Source: Sphingomonadales bacterium
GTDB lineage: Bacteria > Bacteroidota > Bacteroidia > Chitinophagales > Chitinophagaceae
DNA: 64,000 nucleotides
Direction of reading: 5' to 3'
NCBI GenBank assembly: GCA_016872155.1
Contig: VHBB01000001.1
Span: forward strand, 1-64,000
The position numbers and the translations under genes are program-made. The first letter of the stretch is position 1. Each line of letters starts with the position of its first letter. The notes under the pieces were generated by a model. It was not told the DNA's origin. It searched no databases and was given only the letters and a program-made list of their open reading frames with translations. Below, one piece after another: positions 63,834-64,000 of the stretch.

Positions 63834-64000
63834 ATGAAAGCAGTAGCAGCAGACAATACCGAGTTACAGGACTGTTACGACTTGCTGGCCACGATCCATG
63901 ACCCCGAGATACCGGTACTTTCTATCTTGGACCTGGGTATCGTACGAGATGTTGAATTGCTACGCCCCCTGCAAGACGAAGGTCATATTCGCGTAACGAT
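63834..64000 (+). CDS. paaD: PaaD (MIP18/DUF59-family) protein, N-terminal part
   Basis: The gene starts at ATG 63834 and runs off the right edge; 55 codons are present. TIHDPEIPVLSILDLGIVRD is the conserved MIP18/DUF59 opening with the DPE and DLG motifs of PaaD, which helps assemble the Fe-S cluster or the epoxidase. It follows paaC by 40 bases, in the expected order paaA-B-C-D. Confidence 0.92.
   Translation, partial: MKAVAADNTELQDCYDLLATIHDPEIPVLSILDLGIVRDVELLRPLQDEGHIRVT

Noticed and set aside
1-64000. CRISPR array, insertion sequence, prophage, rRNA genes
   Set aside because: No regularly spaced direct repeats, transposase or integrase frames, phage genes or rRNA stretches were seen on either strand.

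Overview
The window is from a Bacteroidota chromosome, most likely family Chitinophagaceae (inferred, not tested). The signs are two SusC/SusD polysaccharide utilisation loci, a type IX secretion (T9SS) sorting domain, Bacteroidota-type promoters (TTG, about 20 bp, TAnnTTTG), a methionine synthase split into two genes, and lineage-typical families (DUF5916, DUF4286, bTHX). No phage, transposon, CRISPR array or insertion sequence was seen. Nearly all of the window is coding.

Region by region: 1-1118 is an ECF sigma factor operon (sigma factor, short putative anti-sigma factor, start of a membrane-anchored protein). A tRNA-Arg(CCT) and a DUF5916 barrel protein follow. 3632-15396 is a tight seven-gene minus-strand locus for a beta-1,3-glucan such as laminarin: SusC, SusD, a three-repeat glycan-binding lipoprotein, a PKD lipoprotein, two GH16 endoglucanases and a GH3 glucosidase. 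A divergent membrane-spanning regulator (15602-18490) with beta-propeller sensor and LuxR-type HTH probably controls it through palindromes in the shared promoter gap. 18532-26878 holds a secreted lipase-like protein, an acyl-CoA ligase/acyltransferase pair, an AT-rich islet (methyltransferase plus a broken HAD phosphatase not captured by simple ORF calling), an esterase, a TPR protein, and a divergent REC-HPt / NarL-type regulator pair.

26936-41114 is mostly housekeeping: a UvrD helicase fused to an Fe-S nuclease, a Big_5 lipoprotein, recR, split metH behind a structured leader RNA, HAD phosphatase, SemiSWEET, LOG, exonuclease III, HU, the tiny ribosomal protein bTHX, pyrH, and the rplM-rpsI-rpsB-tsf operon (to 42915) with a promoter, a leader hairpin and a terminator that can all be read from the sequence.

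43123-54282 is a second, alpha-glucan (starch) locus: SusC, SusD, SusE-like and SusE/F-like lipoproteins, a Nudix-fold NrtR/AraR-type regulator, and a T9SS-exported GH13 amylase. After it come ligA, a lamin-tail/FlgD protein, a barrel protein and a PfkB sugar kinase. The window ends in a phenylacetate degradation locus (TetR regulator, paaE, paaA, paaB, paaC, start of paaD) with a perfect 6-2-6 palindrome just upstream of paaA.

The most noteworthy items are the uncharacterised three-repeat surface lipoprotein, the membrane-tethered one-component regulator, the unidentified metH leader RNA, the decayed AT-rich HAD/methyltransferase islet, and several operator-like palindromes next to regulator genes.
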